Positions 1-8,458 of a stretch of 64,000 bases of DNA are shown here, piece after piece. Source of the stretch: Bacteroidales bacterium (GTDB lineage Bacteria > Bacteroidota > Bacteroidia > Bacteroidales > UBA10428); assembly GCA_016928305.1 (NCBI GenBank), contig JAFGKY010000046.1, forward strand, positions 1 through 64,000, given 5' to 3'. The notes under the pieces are model-generated. The model was not told where the DNA came from. It worked only from the letters and a program-made list of their open reading frames with translations, and did not search any database. The position numbers and the translations under genes are program-made. How positions within the stretch are numbered: the stretch's first letter is position 1; each line of letters opens with the position of its first letter.

Positions 1-49
1 CTAACTTCTAACTTCTAACTTCTAACTTCTAACTACTAGCTACTTATTA
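1..49. repeat. Heptad tandem repeat (unit CTAACTT) abutting a stop codon
   Basis: Four exact copies of the 7-mer CTAACTT are followed by three degenerate heptads. The array runs into the stop codon of the TonB receptor (TAA on the minus strand at 47-49), so it forms that gene's immediate 3' flank. It may continue to the left of the window. Its reverse complement resembles the AGTAGTT array at 11664, which also begins directly after a stop codon. Confidence 0.9.
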
Positions 50-2416
50 AAAAGTAATCCTGTACTGCATCATCGGATAAAATCCTAATTGATTAATCGT
101 TGTAATCTCATCTTTACTTTTCTTGTAATATTGCATCAATGCATTTTTGTGGTTGGTGATGTTTTCAATGAAGAACAGGAATTCATGGGTCAGGCGTTTA
201 CCATTTAATTTATAACCAAACTTAATATCAGCCTTGAAATAATCGGGGTATTTGTTTTCGTATGGATCGCTGATATCGAGAACGGTAGCCTGAATGCTGA
301 GTGAAGAATCGACATCAATCGGTATGTATCGTATACCTCCGGCCCAGGTAACTTTCAGATCCAGGGTGAGGGTCGATTTCTTCCTTATGGGAAATTCTTT
401 TCCTGCCAGTGCATTGAAGACATAGTTACCGTTAAATGCAGTATTCCTTTCTATTCCGTCGCTTCCCTTATACTTGGAATCGAACAGAGAAGCTGTGACC
501 AGATAATAATAGCCTTTGCTCAGGAATTTTTCCAATGTTATTTCGAGACCGTAATTCCGTCCGGTACCCTTGTTAACGAGACTGTCTTCAGCACCTACAC
601 CCCACCCGGCTCCGGTATTTAACAGGCTGAAATAAGTTGGACGTTGTTCAACGGGAACGTTATACAGGTACTGATAATACAATTCTGTTTTCAACCGCAT
701 ATTTTGTGTGATATTCCAATCATGACCAAGCACTATCTGCTGTGATTTTGTATATCCGATTCCGGTATTGGTTTCAACGAACCTGCCGTCAGGCAGATAG
801 GTTCCAAGGAAATAAGTGCCCAGCGAATGTGTTTTGGCATGCGTGCCATAGCCCAGATTGATGCTGCGATTTTCTCCGTATCTCCAGGATATTCCCATTC
901 GGGGTTCGATGGATGGTTTACCGGTAAGTGTATAATAAAGCGCGTGGATTCCGGGTGTGAATAACCACTTATCGGTTAATTTATAGTTAAGTTCAAAAAA
1001 TGCCCTAAACAGGTAACCACCATCACCCAGGTTTTTATTTTCCTCAATTCTTCTGATCATTCTTAAGGAATCCTGGTCATACTGGGTGGTATGCATATCA
1101 TAACCCATCTGATCGATGATTAAACCTGCTTTGGATGACAGTCCGGCATTGAATTTTGTTCCGGTAAAAGCCGAAAAAGTCAGCCTGTATTCCGAAATAC
1201 TATGATCGTAATATCGTGTTTTGTTTTTTTCAGCATCAAGGGTATCGATCTTTGTCCCACCGTTCTGATAAAAACCTGAAAGAATAACTTTTGCATACGT
1301 CTTTGAGCTTAGGTAACGCAACCAGGAAAGACCTGCAGAACCCATTGTAGAACCATTATACAAGTCCTGGCCCTCGTTGGTATACATGGCCTCATCATCA
1401 ATCTTGCTGTCCAACATGGCAACGCTGCTGATACCCCCTATCCCGAAGAATGTGACAACACCCTTTTTTACCGGGAAATTGAATTTGAATGACAGGTCCT
1501 GGTAATGCGGTACGCCCGTTGTTCCGAAATTTATTCCCAGCAAACTGACAAAGTCCATAACCGAGAACCGGTAATTTAAAAGGTACGAGCTTCGGTGTTT
1601 TTTTGACAAGGGACCTTCGGAACCCAGCTCAAGTCCGTTAAAGCCAATCTGGAAAAGATGCTCGTATTGTTCATTATTCCCGTTTCGCAATTTCAGATCA
1701 AACACACCCGACAAAGCATTGCCGTATTCAGCCGGAAATGCGCTTGTGATAAAGTCAGAATTCCGCAATACGTTATTGTTAAGCATGCTGACCGGGCCGC
1801 CGGTTGTACCATTCTCAGCAAAATGATTGGGATTGGGGAGGTCGATGTCATCAAGCCTCCACAGCAGTCCGGAGGGAGAATTACCGCGAATAACGATATC
1901 ATTGCGTGAATCGTTTGCGAACGATACGCCTGCATAGCCTGATGCCATCCGGGCAACATCACCGCGGCTTCCGGCATATTTTTCCGTTTCTTCAATGGTA
2001 AAGGAACGTGCACTGATTACTGCCATTTCATTTGCAGGCAAGCTTTTCTGGCGATCATATTGAACGACAACCTCCTCCACGCGTTGCACCATTTCTTCCA
2101 TCTCAACATTCAATACCGTTTCCTTTCCGGATATCAGGAAAAGGTTATGGAACGTTATATGCTGATATCCGAGGAACGAAATATCAAGACTCACACGCCC
2201 CAGCAGAACGCTGTCGAGTTTAAACCAGCCGTCGGAATTGGTTGTAGCACCTTTTACCGGTTTGGTGTTCAACACCACAACATTGGCACCCGGCAGCGGC
2301 TGTTGGGTGGCTTTGTCGATCACTCTTCCGCGGATGGTTTGGGAATATGGCTGGGCAAAGAGAACGGAATGAAAAATAAATAAGCTGGTTACCAGCAAGA
2401 GTACATTTTTCTTCAT
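47..2416 (-). CDS. TonB-dependent outer-membrane receptor
   Basis: A 789-residue outer-membrane receptor predicted to import a ligand across the outer membrane using TonB energy. A signal peptide (about residues 1-21, ending LFAQ) is followed by a carboxypeptidase-regulatory-like beta-sandwich (about 27-115, with GRVIDKATQQPLPGANV), a plug domain (about 125-245, with RGNSPSGLLWRLDDID) and a long beta-barrel ending in an aromatic residue (ITF). It is shorter than SusC-type receptors and no SusD partner is adjacent, so a glycan substrate cannot be inferred; a siderophore, cofactor or peptide is equally possible. It is divergent from the PAS kinase operon across about 234 bp, which could place it under that system's control, but this is inference. 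The family is clear; the substrate is unknown. Confidence 0.93.
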   Translation of the reverse strand: MKKNVLLLVTSLFIFHSVLFAQPYSQTIRGRVIDKATQQPLPGANVVVLNTKPVKGATTNSDGWFKLDSVLLGRVSLDISFLGYQHITFHNLFLISGKETVLNVEMEEMVQRVEEVVVQYDRQKSLPANEMAVISARSFTIEETEKYAGSRGDVARMASGYAGVSFANDSRNDIVIRGNSPSGLLWRLDDIDLPNPNHFAENGTTGGPVSMLNNNVLRNSDFITSAFPAEYGNALSGVFDLKLRNGNNEQYEHLFQIGFNGLELGSEGPLSKKHRSSYLLNYRFSVMDFVSLLGINFGTTGVPHYQDLSFKFNFPVKKGVVTFFGIGGISSVAMLDSKIDDEAMYTNEGQDLYNGSTMGSAGLSWLRYLSSKTYAKVILSGFYQNGGTKIDTLDAEKNKTRYYDHSISEYRLTFSAFTGTKFNAGLSSKAGLIIDQMGYDMHTTQYDQDSLRMIRRIEENKNLGDGGYLFRAFFELNYKLTDKWLFTPGIHALYYTLTGKPSIEPRMGISWRYGENRSINLGYGTHAKTHSLGTYFLGTYLPDGRFVETNTGIGYTKSQQIVLGHDWNITQNMRLKTELYYQYLYNVPVEQRPTYFSLLNTGAGWGVGAEDSLVNKGTGRNYGLEITLEKFLSKGYYYLVTASLFDSKYKGSDGIERNTAFNGNYVFNALAGKEFPIRKKSTLTLDLKVTWAGGIRYIPIDVDSSLSIQATVLDISDPYENKYPDYFKADIKFGYKLNGKRLTHEFLFFIENITNHKNALMQYYKKSKDEITTINQLGFYPMMQYRITF

Positions 2417-2442
2417 GGAGTAAGGCTAATTTTTATTAATGA

Positions 2443-2450
2443 CAAATATA
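2443..2450 (-). promoter_or_regulatory. Bacteroidetes-type -7 box for the TonB receptor
   Basis: On the minus strand this reads TATATTTG, a perfect match to the Bacteroidetes -7 consensus TAnnTTTG. It lies about 27 bp upstream of the receptor's ATG. No convincing TTTG -33 box was found at the usual spacing, so the assignment rests on the -7 element and its position. Confidence 0.45.
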
Positions 2451-2650
2451 AAATTAACAGGTTGCATTGAAGAGAAAAAGGTAAGAATAGTTTAATGACG
2501 GGCACCGGATAGTTTTTTTGCAAGCCTTCTATGCTAATTCCGCACACCCTCTATTTTTTCCTGTATTTTGAAAATACATTCCGATCAGCATGACGATGAA
2601 AAAAAAATAAACTATATTTAATTTATCAAACCAACTGTTAATTGCGAAAT

Positions 2651-4867
2651 ATGAAGGCTAACGAGAAAAGCAGGCAAAAGAAACATGCAATCAAACGCCT
2701 TTCGGCCCCCGATAAATCACAACGTAACGGATTTGCCTCAGTTGTTCAGTCAGGAGATGAATACTATAAACAAATTGTTGATTTCGCCAACGTGGCCATA
2801 GTGAAATTCGACCGGAATTTAATATTGACTGATTTTACAGGTAATTCCGAGAGTATTTTTGGTTTCAGTAAGGAAGAAGTAATTGGGAAAAGCCTTGAAG
2901 AAACCATCGTGCCCAAAGTGGAAAGTACCGGAAAAGACCTGGGAAAATTTATCAAAAGCCTGGCAAGAAAGCCCGAAGCATTTGAATATAATATCAATGA
3001 GAATATCACAAAAGACGGCAGAAGAATATGGATGCAATGGCATAACAGTGCGATAAAAGATTCCGGGAACAGGGTAACCGGTATCTTATCCATCGGCATC
3101 GATATTACCGATCTTATCAATACCGAGTTAGCCCTCAAGGAAAGCGAAGAACGTTTTAAGACCTTGTCCGATCTTACCTTTGAAGGCATTCTGATTCACG
3201 ATAATGGCATAATTCTCGATTGCAACCTGTCGTTTGAAAGACAAATTGGGTACAGCAGGGAAGAACTTATCGGTACAAATATGTTGGAAAAACTGATCCC
3301 CCAGGAGTATCATCATACGGTGCAAAATAACTTCAGGAAGGAAACGTCTCAATATGAAATAGAGGCTGTCCACAGAAACGGTACCCGTATCCCCGTTTCC
3401 ATTGAAGCCAGGCGGGCAAAGATCGGGGAAAAATCTGTCCGTGTCGCTGCCATCAGGAATATCAGTGACCTGAAGAGGACCATTAAAGAACTGGATAATT
3501 ATAAAAACCATCTGGAAGAGCTGGTCGCAAAAAGAACGGCAGAAATAAAGCTTCAATCCGAAAAACTGGCAAAACAAAACGAGTTACTCCAGTTTGAAAG
3601 GAATCAACTAAGGATCATCATCGACAATATCCCTGACTTAATTTATATTAAAGACAAGAAGAGCAGGTTCTTAAATGCCAACAGGAAACAGATAAAGCAT
3701 CTGGGAGCAAAAGATTTGCAGGATGTAATCGGAAAAACTGATTTTGATTTTTACACAGAACAGTATGCCAGTGCATATTATTCTGATGAACAACGGATTT
3801 TTAAAACCGGTGTACCCATTTTCGACAGGGAAGAACCTACCGTTAACGAAGAGGGAAAGATACTATATCTTCTGACCACCAAAGTACCATTACACGATAC
3901 GACCGGTAAAATAACCGGCATTGTTGGCATCGGCAGGGATATTACAGAGAAAAAGCTGGCAGAGAACAAGCTTAAAGAATCGAACAAAAAGCTGGAAGAT
4001 GCCAACATAATACTGAAGGAAAAAAGCCGCGAGATAGAACTGGCGCTTGATAAGCTTAAGAATGCGCAGTCGCAGTTGATACAATCCGAGAAAATGGCCT
4101 CACTGGGAGTTTTAACAGCTGGTATTGCGCATGAGATCAATAATCCGGTTAATTTTGTATACGCCGGAGTTAACAGTTTAATGAAAGATTTCAACGATAT
4201 CAAGCCTGTGCTGGAAGCCATCAACCGATTCAGTGCAACGCCTGATATCAATCATCCGGCTTTTAGAAATATTGAAGGACTGAAAAAGCAATATGACTTT
4301 GAGACAGCATATAAAGCCATCACGGAAACACTTGACGACATAAAACTTGGTGCTGCACGGATCAGTGAAATTGTAGCCGGATTGAGCCGGTTTTCAAGAA
4401 TCGAGACCGAAAAATGGAAGCGATCCGATCTGCATGAAGAAATAGACAGCGTACTGGTGCTGCTGAAAAACAAGTACAAACATCATATTGAAATACTAAA
4501 AAAATACCATGATCCATTACCCGAAGTCGAATGTCATCCGGGCAAAATGAATCAGGTATTCCTGAACGTTATTAACAACGCGATCGATGCAATTGAAGGG
4601 AAACCCGGTGTGATTACTATTGAAACAGGGGTTGCGAAAGACAGGGTAATAATTTCTGTTAAAGATACCGGAAAAGGAATAAGCGAGGATGAAAAATTGA
4701 AAATATTTGATCCGTTTTTTACCACCAAGGAAGTCGGATATGGTTTAGGACTTGGACTTGCCATAACTTATTCGATCATCCGCGAACATAATGGTGAGAT
4801 AACAGTTGATTCGACGGTTGGGAAAGGCACAACATTTAAAATTGAAATTCCTGTGGCACGATCCTGA
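2651..4867 (+). CDS. Multi-PAS sensor histidine kinase
   Basis: A 738-residue kinase without an obvious membrane segment, so probably cytosolic. The ATG at 2651 is preferred over an in-frame TTG at 2642. Three PAS modules lie at about 40-150, 165-275 and 325-440, the first two linked to the third by a coiled coil. HisKA carries the phospho-acceptor H494 in IAHEINNP. The HATPase domain has the N box (NVINNAIDA), G1 (DTGKGI) and G2 (GLGLGL). The IAHEINNP form and long HisKA insert resemble PAS kinases of the NtrB/HWE-like broad group. It is the first gene of an operon: a receiver protein starts 25 bp downstream and overlaps a receiver-kinase hybrid. The signal is unknown; PAS domains usually sense redox state, gas or small molecules. 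Confidence 0.93.
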   Translation: MKANEKSRQKKHAIKRLSAPDKSQRNGFASVVQSGDEYYKQIVDFANVAIVKFDRNLILTDFTGNSESIFGFSKEEVIGKSLEETIVPKVESTGKDLGKFIKSLARKPEAFEYNINENITKDGRRIWMQWHNSAIKDSGNRVTGILSIGIDITDLINTELALKESEERFKTLSDLTFEGILIHDNGIILDCNLSFERQIGYSREELIGTNMLEKLIPQEYHHTVQNNFRKETSQYEIEAVHRNGTRIPVSIEARRAKIGEKSVRVAAIRNISDLKRTIKELDNYKNHLEELVAKRTAEIKLQSEKLAKQNELLQFERNQLRIIIDNIPDLIYIKDKKSRFLNANRKQIKHLGAKDLQDVIGKTDFDFYTEQYASAYYSDEQRIFKTGVPIFDREEPTVNEEGKILYLLTTKVPLHDTTGKITGIVGIGRDITEKKLAENKLKESNKKLEDANIILKEKSREIELALDKLKNAQSQLIQSEKMASLGVLTAGIAHEINNPVNFVYAGVNSLMKDFNDIKPVLEAINRFSATPDINHPAFRNIEGLKKQYDFETAYKAITETLDDIKLGAARISEIVAGLSRFSRIETEKWKRSDLHEEIDSVLVLLKNKYKHHIEILKKYHDPLPEVECHPGKMNQVFLNVINNAIDAIEGKPGVITIETGVAKDRVIISVKDTGKGISEDEKLKIFDPFFTTKEVGYGLGLGLAITYSIIREHNGEITVDSTVGKGTTFKIEIPVARS

Positions 4868-4892
4868 TGCATTAACAACAAAAATCACGAAT

Positions 4893-5279
4893 ATGCCGGA
4901 ATCAAAGTATAATATACTTTATATCGACGATGAAGAAAGCAATTTAAGGATCTTTAAGAACACTTTCCGTAGAGATTTTATAATCTATCTTGCCAACTCA
5001 GCTCAGTCAGGGATAGAAATCCTTAGGAAAAACAAGGTAGATGTCCTGATAACCGATCAGCGAATGCCGGGTATGACCGGACTGGAATTGTTAAAGTACA
5101 TCCATGAATTGTTCCCGGAAATACCGCCGCACCGGTTGATGATCTCAGGCTATGCTGAGCCGGTCGATATCAGACAGGCATATGATCATTACGGTTTATT
5201 CGGTTTTATTGCCAAACCGTGGGATGCCGAAAACCTGAAGCAGATTATTCTAAATGTAATACAAAGACATCATGAGTAA
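4893..5279 (+). CDS. Single-domain response regulator
   Basis: A 128-residue receiver domain with no output domain. The ATG at 4893 follows the kinase stop by 25 bp and gives the start MPESKYNILYIDDEE, correctly placing the acidic pair; a longer reading from 4806 would overlap the kinase and adds no domain. D55 in ITDQRMPG is the predicted phosphorylation site, with a conserved Ser/Thr position (MISGYA) and Lys (AKPWDA) after it. The KPW motif is typical of receivers related to the RpfG type. The gene overlaps the next by 8 bp, implying translational coupling. It probably relays phosphate between the two kinases or acts by protein contact. Confidence 0.92.
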   Translation: MPESKYNILYIDDEESNLRIFKNTFRRDFIIYLANSAQSGIEILRKNKVDVLITDQRMPGMTGLELLKYIHELFPEIPPHRLMISGYAEPVDIRQAYDHYGLFGFIAKPWDAENLKQIILNVIQRHHE

Positions 5280-6396
5280 GAAATACAGCATTCTGTATGT
5301 TGATGATGAAATCAGTAACCTGCATATTTTTAAAAACACTTTCCGGAGAAATTACAACATATATACTGCCGAAACGGCTCAGGAAGGTTTAAGAATATTG
5401 GATCAGGAAAAAATCGATCTTATCCTCACTGACCAGCGAATGCCGGAAATCAGCGGTGTTGAATTTCTTAAAAGTGTAATGGTCAAATATCCACAACCTT
5501 ACCGGATATTGATTACTGCCTACACCGATTTCGAGGCATTGAAAGACGCTGTTAATGAAGCCAAGATCTTTCAATACATACAAAAACCCTGGGAAGAGAA
5601 GGAGATACAACACGTCATTGATAGCGCCCTGGATATGTACCGGTTAAAGCAAAAGAATATTGAGCTTACCGAAAAACTAAAGGAAAGTAATGAAGAACTG
5701 ATACGTATAAACCAGGAATTGATTGAGCTGGACCGGCTGAAATTTCAGTTTCTGAACATCATCAGTCATGAACTCAGAACACCACTGAATGGATTGATCG
5801 GGGCTACTACTTTATTTAAAATGAAGTTCAGGGATGAAGATTTCACCAAATATGAAGAATTGTTTTATATACTCGAAACCTCTTCGAAACGGCTGGAACA
5901 TTTTCTTCTTCTTACCGAACGCATTACCGCATTCAAGGCCAAACGGTATCAGTTGCAACCGGATGTGTTTCATATTGGCGATCTTATTCATGAATCTGTT
6001 AAAGCACTTCAGGATAAAAGTCTGAAAAAGAACATCAGCTTTCTATATGATCTGAAGGATGAAGGCAACTGCTATGCTGATAAAGAACTAATTGAAGTAT
6101 GTATAAAGGAACTCATTGACAATGCCATTAAATATTCTCACCAGGGCGGAACCATCCTGATACGATCATTTTGTCGTGAGAAAAAAAGAATATTTGAAGT
6201 AATTGATCAGGGTCAGGGATTTCCGGATATTGTCCTTAAACATAAATACAAGGCCTTTATCACCAGCGATGAATTCGGCGAACTGGGCACAGGGTTGGAT
6301 CTGGCTTTGATTAATCTGATCGTTGAAGCGCATGAAGGAAATATCGACATCTGCAATAATCCCGGTGGAGGAGCTACCGTACGGATTGTTTTCTGA
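5272..6396 (+). CDS. Response regulator-histidine kinase hybrid
   Basis: A 374-residue protein with an N-terminal receiver (about 1-125, phospho-acceptor D54 in LTDQRMPE, KPWEEKE motif) joined by a coiled coil (about 125-155) to HisKA (H166 in ISHELRTP) and an HATPase domain (ELIDNAIKYS, DQGQGFP, GTGLDLALI). Receiver-first architecture suggests its kinase activity is controlled by phosphorylation, making it an intermediate in a phosphorelay begun by the PAS kinase at 2651. Its receiver closely resembles the preceding one (shared NLxIFKNTFRR, TDQRMP), implying tandem duplication. No DNA-binding output is present, so the relay must end elsewhere. One G2 glycine position reads GTGLDLAL rather than the usual GLGLAI, a mild deviation. 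Confidence 0.92.
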   Translation: MSKKYSILYVDDEISNLHIFKNTFRRNYNIYTAETAQEGLRILDQEKIDLILTDQRMPEISGVEFLKSVMVKYPQPYRILITAYTDFEALKDAVNEAKIFQYIQKPWEEKEIQHVIDSALDMYRLKQKNIELTEKLKESNEELIRINQELIELDRLKFQFLNIISHELRTPLNGLIGATTLFKMKFRDEDFTKYEELFYILETSSKRLEHFLLLTERITAFKAKRYQLQPDVFHIGDLIHESVKALQDKSLKKNISFLYDLKDEGNCYADKELIEVCIKELIDNAIKYSHQGGTILIRSFCREKKRIFEVIDQGQGFPDIVLKHKYKAFITSDEFGELGTGLDLALINLIVEAHEGNIDICNNPGGGATVRIVF

Positions 6397-6588
6397 GGCA
6401 CCGGATGAAATACCTGGTTCACGTTGTAATGCATAAAACATACATGAATTAACGGAATTACGATTGAAGAATGGTGATTAACATTTAAGAAGTGAAATGC
6501 ACGGATCTGGATAATCCATACAGCAATAACCCATATTCATTTTTAGGGATTCAAATTGGTATTCCCTTGCTAATTTAATTGCATCATT

Positions 6589-8301
6589 ATGAAAATAAGA
6601 AAAATATCTTACCGGCACCTGATGATACTGCCGGTTATTCTCGCCCTTGACGCATGCAATCCAGCAAAAGACAAGTTTGCTGAACCAAGTTTTCCTCACA
6701 TTCCCCACCTCGAAAAACAGGGCACAGCGATGAGACTTATGGTTGAAGGCAAACCTTTCCTGCTGATAAGTGGTGAACTGCATAACTCTACCTGTGGTGG
6801 CCTTTCAACCATGCGATCGGTATGGAAACAAATGGCTGCCAAGAACCTGAATTCCGTCATTGCCACGGTCTCATGGGAACTGGTTGAACCCGAAGAAGGG
6901 AAGTATAATTTTACCCTTGTCGACAGCATTATTGCCGGAGCCAGGGAAGCAGATCTCAAGCTGGTGCTGATATGGTTTGCCAGCTGGAAGAATGCAAGTT
7001 CCGTTTATATCCCGTCATGGGTTAAGAAGAATTATGAAAAATATCCACGTGCCAGGGATGAATATGGTAAGCCCCTGGAAATACTATCAACGTTCGGTGA
7101 AGCTTCCTGTGAAGCCGATGCTTTGGCATTTGCAGCACTGATGCGTCATATCAAAGAGATTGACGGCGACCAGCAGACCATTGTAATGATGCAGGTTGAA
7201 AATGAAATGGGAGTCCTGGATAACCTTGGCAAGACCCCGGGAAATGCGAGGAGGGATTTTAGTGACAGAGCCAATCGGGCTTATAACGGACCTGTTCCAA
7301 AGGAACTGATGGACTACCTGATGAAAAACAGGGATGAGCTTTTCCCTGAATTGCAGAAAGTATGGGCATTGAATGGATACCGGACTTCCGGTACATGGGA
7401 AGAGGTATTTGGGAAAAGTGAATTCAGGCCCGGTAATAATGAATGGCGGTTTTATTCGTATTACACCGAAGAACTGTTTATGGCCTGGCATTATGCGCGG
7501 TATGTTGAAAAAATCGCTGCCGCCGGAAAGGCTGAATATCCTTTACCCATGTATGTGAATGCATGGCTTAAACAACCTTTCAGTTACTGGCCGGGAAGGT
7601 ATCCGTCCGGTGGACCCCTGCCCCAGGTGCTTGACGTATGGCGTGCCGCTGCGCCATCCATTGATTTTATTGCTCCTGATATTTATACCGATGAATTTAT
7701 CTGGGTTTGCCAGGAATACACCCGTAGCGGAAATCCACTGTTCATACCCGAAACACGGGGCGGGGAGGTTGGTGCCGCAAGAGCATTTTATGTTTTCGGG
7801 GAATATAACGCCCGATGTTTCGCCCCGTTCGGCATCGATAACGACCGTTTTGCGAAAGATGACCCGCTGGATGAGAGTTATGCCGTTTTGCAGCATATGG
7901 CCCCCATAATACTCGAAAACCAGGGCAGGGGAACCATGAGAGGATTGCTGGTTGATACAGTTACTCCGGTTCAGCAATTCAAACTGGGAAAATACACGGT
8001 TGAAGCCAGGCTTGGCGGATGGAAAAAACCAGCCGTTGCAGGGGGCCTGATCATACAGTCGGGTCCCGATGAATTCATTGTTGCCGGAAGAGCGCTGGAT
8101 GTCTTCTTTATTCCCGCTTGCGATTCACTGCGCGTTGCCGTGGAAGCCGTTGATGAAGGAACGTTTGCAGACGGGATATGGATCGCTGAAAGAAGACTTA
8201 ACGGAGATGAAGTACATGCCAGCACATGGTCGGGGACCGGACTCAAACTGCCGGCAAACAGGGTAAGTATCCAACGGATATCACTTTACCTTTACAAATA
8301 A
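6589..8301 (+). CDS. GH35-like beta-galactosidase lipoprotein (DUF5597 type)
   Basis: A 570-residue predicted lipoprotein (lipobox cysteine C23 in LALDAC) with a TIM-barrel of the GH35/GH42-like group. The N-terminal barrel signature (GKPFLLISGELHNS, SVIATVSWELVEPEEGKYNF) and the acid/base region QVENEMG (E206) are clear, and E388 in FIPETRGG is the probable nucleophile. The C-terminal third matches the DUF5597-type beta domain often found on these Bacteroidetes proteins. Likely activity is release of terminal beta-galactosyl residues, for example from pectin or arabinogalactan side chains, at the cell surface or periplasm. The next gene is a DUF5703 protein, a plausible functional partner. 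Exact substrate specificity cannot be read from sequence. Confidence 0.85.
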   Translation: MKIRKISYRHLMILPVILALDACNPAKDKFAEPSFPHIPHLEKQGTAMRLMVEGKPFLLISGELHNSTCGGLSTMRSVWKQMAAKNLNSVIATVSWELVEPEEGKYNFTLVDSIIAGAREADLKLVLIWFASWKNASSVYIPSWVKKNYEKYPRARDEYGKPLEILSTFGEASCEADALAFAALMRHIKEIDGDQQTIVMMQVENEMGVLDNLGKTPGNARRDFSDRANRAYNGPVPKELMDYLMKNRDELFPELQKVWALNGYRTSGTWEEVFGKSEFRPGNNEWRFYSYYTEELFMAWHYARYVEKIAAAGKAEYPLPMYVNAWLKQPFSYWPGRYPSGGPLPQVLDVWRAAAPSIDFIAPDIYTDEFIWVCQEYTRSGNPLFIPETRGGEVGAARAFYVFGEYNARCFAPFGIDNDRFAKDDPLDESYAVLQHMAPIILENQGRGTMRGLLVDTVTPVQQFKLGKYTVEARLGGWKKPAVAGGLIIQSGPDEFIVAGRALDVFFIPACDSLRVAVEAVDEGTFADGIWIAERRLNGDEVHASTWSGTGLKLPANRVSIQRISLYLYK

Positions 8302-8379
8302 CAGGTTATCCCTCGCTAATGCTATACTGCCGAGAGACAGACCGTGGCAAATGAATATATGCAGTAAAACATCAGCATC

Positions 8380-8400
8380 TATTGCCCCTGACTTCAGGGT
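8380..8400. repeat. Dispersed CCTGACTTCAGG-type hairpin
   Basis: Contains GCCCCTGACTTCAGGGT, the inverse orientation of a motif also found near 19688, 36642 and 46005, in each case followed (on the other strand) by GGGGCAAT and an AT-rich stretch. It sits upstream of the DUF5703 gene. Confidence 0.6.
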
Positions 8401-8458
8401 GTTTCAGGAATCCATTGATTTATCCTATCCTATTTTACACTATTTTTATCGTAACGAT

